NCBI RefSeq assembly: GCF_003387615.1
Contig: NZ_QUNS01000007.1
Coordinates: 1-64,000, forward strand
DNA from: Tenacibaculum gallaicum
Lineage (GTDB): Bacteria; Bacteroidota; Bacteroidia; Flavobacteriales; Flavobacteriaceae
Length of the DNA stretch: 64,000 nucleotides
Direction of reading: 5' to 3'
Position numbers and translations under genes: made by a program. The notes under the pieces are model-generated. The model saw only the letters and a list, made by a program, of their open reading frames with translations. It did no database searches and was not told the origin of the DNA. This document shows, in pieces, positions 61,382 through 64,000 of the stretch (its first letter is position 1; each line of letters begins with the position of its first letter).

Positions 61382-62368
61382 TTAAAACCATGTATCTTTT
61401 AAAGTAAGTGATGCTACCTCATACTTTTCATCTTCTGGAGGGAGAAATCCTTCTCCTTTTTCATTGGTAAGCATGTACACAACTTTATCATTAGCAAAGG
61501 TAAATTCATACCATTTGTTAGCAAGTACCGCTTCTTTTTCTCCAAAAACACATGGACTCCAATTCTTATGCGTTCTTTTATTAAAAATTTCTGAATCCTT
61601 AGGCCTTTTAATATCCGGAGCGTAGTACTCTTCGTCTTTCCAATATTGTTCTCTTTCGGCTTGTTGTTCTGGAGTTACTTCTGGGGTAGGAATACCACAA
61701 CTGTAATATAACGGTGGCGGAAATCCTTCTGCTTTTCTGCGTTCAAAATCTTTTTGACGATACGGATCAAAAGCATCTCCTGGTGGCAAAGAACGGTTTT
61801 TATCCATATACCAAACGTAAAAAGATAGTCTATCCATAACTCCTGTGACAGATAATATAAATCCTCCAAATTTTACGTTTGTGTATGGAGCTACTAAAGT
61901 TGGAACTGATATTTTTCCTTTATGAGTTAAAATTAAAATAACTTCTTTAAAATAAACAATTGCAGGAGTATTTGACCAATAATTAGGATAAGAAAAAAGA
62001 CCTTGCATTCTATCCATTATTAGTTTTTTATTTTTAAAAATAAATGTTTTTATAATAAAACACAAACCAAACAAAAAAATTGGTGCTGTAACAGGAAAAG
62101 GTGCTCCGGTACTAAAACTTCCACCGATTCCAAAATGTAAAATTAAAGAAAAAAGAATAATCCCTCCCCCTGACTTCAAATCCCCTTTTGGGTAATAATA
62201 GTCAAAAACAAAATATTCATCATCTACATGTAGATATCCTTCTTCACCTTTTAAATGTATTAACTTTAATTTCTCTGGGATTCTTACAATTTCTAAAAGA
62301 AATGCCTTTTTAGTTTTTTTCCTTTTATAAGTAGCTACTTTATTTTTATCTAACTTTATATCAATCAT
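61382..62368 (-). CDS. tandem-array membrane protein, copy 1, unknown function
   Basis: I do not recognise the family. The 328-residue product has a charged N-terminal region (1-65; MIDIKLDKNK), two adjacent hydrophobic helices (about 68-84 and 92-111), and a globular part with LIMDRMQGLFSYPNYWSNTPAIVYF. A conserved C-terminal region follows from FDPYRQKDFERRKAEGFPPPLYYSCG to the end, KDTWF. No signal peptide and no catalytic motif are seen. It is the last copy in the direction of transcription. Its ATG lies inside the end of a small conserved frame (ATGATTGA overlap). The arrangement resembles arrays of immunity proteins, but no toxin is visible. Confidence 0.8.
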   Translation of the reverse strand: MIDIKLDKNKVATYKRKKTKKAFLLEIVRIPEKLKLIHLKGEEGYLHVDDEYFVFDYYYPKGDLKSGGGIILFSLILHFGIGGSFSTGAPFPVTAPIFLFGLCFIIKTFIFKNKKLIMDRMQGLFSYPNYWSNTPAIVYFKEVILILTHKGKISVPTLVAPYTNVKFGGFILSVTGVMDRLSFYVWYMDKNRSLPPGDAFDPYRQKDFERRKAEGFPPPLYYSCGIPTPEVTPEQQAEREQYWKDEEYYAPDIKRPKDSEIFNKRTHKNWSPCVFGEKEAVLANKWYEFTFANDKVVYMLTNEKGEGFLPPEDEKYEVASLTLKDTWF

Positions 62369-62486
62369 TCACTTTTTTCTTAAAAGGTTTATCTTTCCAT
62401 GCCTCTTTAGATAATAATTTAGGAAGTATATTTATTGCTACCGGCCCCTGATAATTGGAATATTTTTTAATAACCTTTCTTATCAA
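62361..62486 (-). other. conserved small open frame in the spacer between copies 2 and 1
   Basis: From TTG 62486, 41 codons read through the whole spacer: KKYSNYQGPVAINILPKLL is the core, followed by SKEAWKDKPFKKKVND and TGA. The frame is open up to a TAA near 62514. The stop overlaps the ATG of copy 1. The same peptide with conservative changes is encoded in the other spacer. Whether it is a gene with a non-ATG start, the 3' remnant of a lost gene, or a frameshift-made tail of the upstream protein is undecided. Confidence 0.5.
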
Positions 62487-62496
62487 TACTTTCTGC

Positions 62497-63471
62497 TTAA
62501 AACCATGTATCTTTTAAAGTAAGTGATGCTACTTCATATTTTTCATCTTCTGGAGGAAGAAACCCTTCTCCTTTTTCATTGGTAAGCATGTATACAATTT
62601 TACCATTAACAAAGGTAAATTCATACCATTTATTAGCAAGTACCGCTTCTTTTTCTCCAAAAACACACGGGTTCCAACTTTTATGGGTTCTTTTATTAAA
62701 AATTTCTGAGTTTTTAGGCCTTTTAATATCCGGAGCGTAGTACTCTTCGTCTTTCCAATATTGTTCTCTTTCTGCTTGTTGTTCTGGAGTGGCTTCTGGA
62801 GTAGGAATACCACAACTGTAATATAACGGTGGCGGAAACCCCTCTGCTTTTCTACGCTCAAAATCTTTTTGACGATACGGATCAAATGTTTTACCTGGTG
62901 GTAAAGGTCTGTTTTTATCCATATACCAAACAAAAAAAGATAATTTACTTTTAACCTCTATTCCTGCTAAAATAAATCCATTAATTCTCCAATTAGAATA
63001 TGGAGCCATTAATGAAGGAGCTCCCATTTTTCCTTGTGGTGCATTAAGAAAAATAGCGTCTTTAAAATTTACTATCACTGGAGTATTTGACCAATAATTT
63101 GGGTATGAAAATAAACCACCTAGTCTATCCATAATTAATTTTTTCTCTTTAATTGCCAAAGGTTTAATCATGAAAGATAAGCCTACAAGAAAGATTAATC
63201 CTGTAATCCAAAAAGGACCAGTTACTAAACTACCCCCTGCCCAGAAATGAAGTATAATTGAAAAGATAATTATCCCTAAGCCTGTTTGCAAATCTCCTTT
63301 AAAATCATAATAATCGAAAACATAATACTCATCATCAATCCTAATAAAATCTTCTTTAAAATCAGAGTATCTATCTTTTGGCCTTTTTTCTATTTCTAGG
63401 AAAAGAACCTTTTTATGTTCTTTTCCTTTAAAAGCAGTTATTTTATTTTTGTCTAACTTTATATCAATCAT
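62497..63471 (-). CDS. tandem-array membrane protein, copy 2, unknown function
   Basis: A 324-residue paralogue of copy 1 with the same plan: N-terminal MIDIKLDKNK, two hydrophobic helices (about 65-81 and 88-106), RLGGLFSYPNYWSNTPVIVNF, and the shared C-terminal region. By eye, the last 130 residues differ from copy 1 at under ten positions, whereas the first 190 agree at only roughly half. The function is unknown. Copy 2 is likely translated by coupling to the small frame upstream, whose stop overlaps its ATG. Confidence 0.8.
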   Translation of the reverse strand: MIDIKLDKNKITAFKGKEHKKVLFLEIEKRPKDRYSDFKEDFIRIDDEYYVFDYYDFKGDLQTGLGIIIFSIILHFWAGGSLVTGPFWITGLIFLVGLSFMIKPLAIKEKKLIMDRLGGLFSYPNYWSNTPVIVNFKDAIFLNAPQGKMGAPSLMAPYSNWRINGFILAGIEVKSKLSFFVWYMDKNRPLPPGKTFDPYRQKDFERRKAEGFPPPLYYSCGIPTPEATPEQQAEREQYWKDEEYYAPDIKRPKNSEIFNKRTHKSWNPCVFGEKEAVLANKWYEFTFVNGKIVYMLTNEKGEGFLPPEDEKYEVASLTLKDTWF

Positions 63472-63589
63472 TTACTTTTTTCTTAAAAGGTTTATTTTTC
63501 CATGCCTCTTTAGATAATAATTTAGGAAGTATGTCTATTGCTACTGGTCCTTGATTATTGGAATATTTTTTAATAACCTTTTTTACCAG
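63464..63589 (-). other. conserved small open frame in the spacer between copies 3 and 2
   Basis: Forty-one codons aligned with the other spacer frame, with core KKYSNNQGPVAIDILPKLL, end at TGA across the ATG of copy 2. Its first position is CTG where the other spacer has TTG, so a canonical start is missing in both. Differences between the two spacers are mostly conservative (I/V, R/K, N/D), as expected of a sequence that is or recently was translated. Confidence 0.5.
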
Positions 63590-63599
63590 TACTTTTAGT

Positions 63600-64000
63600 T
63601 TAAAACCATGTATCTTTTAAAGTAAGTGATGCTACCTCATACTTTTCATCTTCTGGAGGGAGAAATCCTTCTCCTTTTTCGTTGGTAAGCATGTATACAA
63701 CTTTACCATTAGCAAAGGTAAATTCATACCATTTGTTAGCAAATACCGCTTCTTTTTTTCCAAAAACACACGGGTTCCAACTTTTATGCGTTCTTTTATT
63801 AAAAATTTCTGAATCCTTAGGCCTTTTAATATCCGGAGCGTAGTACTCTTCGTCTTTCCAATATTGTTCTCTTTCGGCTTGTTGTTCTGGAGTGGCTTCT
63901 GGAGTAGGAATACCACAACTGTAATATAACGGTGGCGGAAATCCTTCTGCTTTTCTACGCTCAAAATCTTTTTGACGGTACGGATCAAAAGCATCTCCTG
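63600..64000 (-). CDS. tandem-array membrane protein, copy 3, partial at window edge
   Basis: The C-terminal 132 residues of a third paralogue are present, ending in LKDTWF and stop at 63600-63602. The N-terminal part lies beyond position 64000. The visible region (from about the DPYRQKDFERRKAEG segment) is almost the same as in copies 1 and 2, with small changes such as FGKKEAVFANKW. No start codon for the real frame is in the window; an ATG-started frame at 63632-63994 is a shadow in another frame. Confidence 0.8.
   Translation of the reverse strand, partial: GDAFDPYRQKDFERRKAEGFPPPLYYSCGIPTPEATPEQQAEREQYWKDEEYYAPDIKRPKDSEIFNKRTHKSWNPCVFGKKEAVFANKWYEFTFANGKVVYMLTNEKGEGFLPPEDEKYEVASLTLKDTWF

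Larger units (their letters stand above)
61381..64000 (-). repeat. tandem gene array, about 1.1 kb per unit
   Basis: Stop codons of three homologous genes lie at 61382, 62497 and 63600, spacings of 1115 and 1103 bp. The last 400 bp of each copy and the 128-bp spacers are nearly identical. The first 600 bp of copies one and two are clearly related but diverged. The array runs out of the window on the right, so the number of units is unknown. Confidence 0.9.

Noticed and set aside
63632..63994. 120-codon lysine/leucine-rich frame at the right edge
   Set aside because: It reads the tandem-array gene in a wrong frame; the same shadow occurs in copies 1 and 2.
61381..64000. CRISPR or short tandem satellite
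   Set aside because: The repeats are whole genes of about 1.1 kb, not short direct repeats with spacers.

Overview
The window is a 64 kb chromosomal segment of an AT-rich Bacteroidota bacterium, almost certainly a marine member of the Flavobacteriaceae (a Tenacibaculum/Polaribacter-like genus is plausible but not proven). The evidence is: promoters of the Bacteroidota type (TTG, about 20 bp, TAnnTTTG) in front of many genes; almost no Shine-Dalgarno sequences; SusC/SusD outer-membrane uptake genes; a one-piece SecDF; an S9B dipeptidyl peptidase; POT peptide transporters; and a mevalonate pathway, which is characteristic of Flavobacteriia among the Bacteroidota. No tRNA, rRNA, phage, transposase or CRISPR array was seen.

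Layout. 1-4.4 kb: a structured RNA candidate, then thrS-infC-rpmI-rplT with two probable translational controls: a leader hairpin whose loop resembles a tRNA-Thr anticodon loop, and an AUA start codon for infC. 4.5-12.8 kb: housekeeping genes fhs, secDF, a fused hpt-adk gene and obg. 12.8-24.3 kb: a nutrient uptake locus on the minus strand (zinc metalloprotease, SusC, SusD, lipoprotein) next to a LytT/LytS-type two-component pair. 24.4-31.4 kb: surE-lpxB-nlpC cluster, tail-specific protease and small hydrolases. 31.5-37.8 kb: a GH3-type enzyme and a five-gene BlaI/M56 signalling operon with a 36-bp perfect palindrome over its promoter. 37.8-40.6 kb: an unannotated small RNA of about 109 nt divergent from lysS, and a membrane protein gene interrupted at a pentanucleotide repeat. 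40.7-48.8 kb: comEC, a secreted thioredoxin, two POT transporters and DPP4.

48.9-58 kb is an isoprenoid block: HMG-CoA reductase (fused to an extra DinB-like domain), a GYDIA-type GHMP kinase, diphosphomevalonate decarboxylase, mevalonate kinase and a UbiA prenyltransferase, with a flavoprotein, small genes and a pseudouridine synthase. Together these give most steps from HMG-CoA to isopentenyl diphosphate plus a prenyl transfer step. 58-61.2 kb is a probable copper-handling operon (HYC_CC_PP protein, TonB receptor, HMA-like protein).

61.4-64 kb is the least explained region: a tandem array, about 1.1 kb per unit, of two complete and one partial paralogue of an unknown two-helix membrane protein. 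Its C-terminal part is nearly identical between copies while the N-terminal part has diverged. Each spacer carries a conserved open frame of about 41 codons without an ATG that ends across the start of the next copy. This array, the small RNA at 38 kb, the thrS leader hairpin, the BlaI palindrome and the HMGR fusion are the best candidates for new biology. Coordinates of short sites were counted by eye and may be off by a base.
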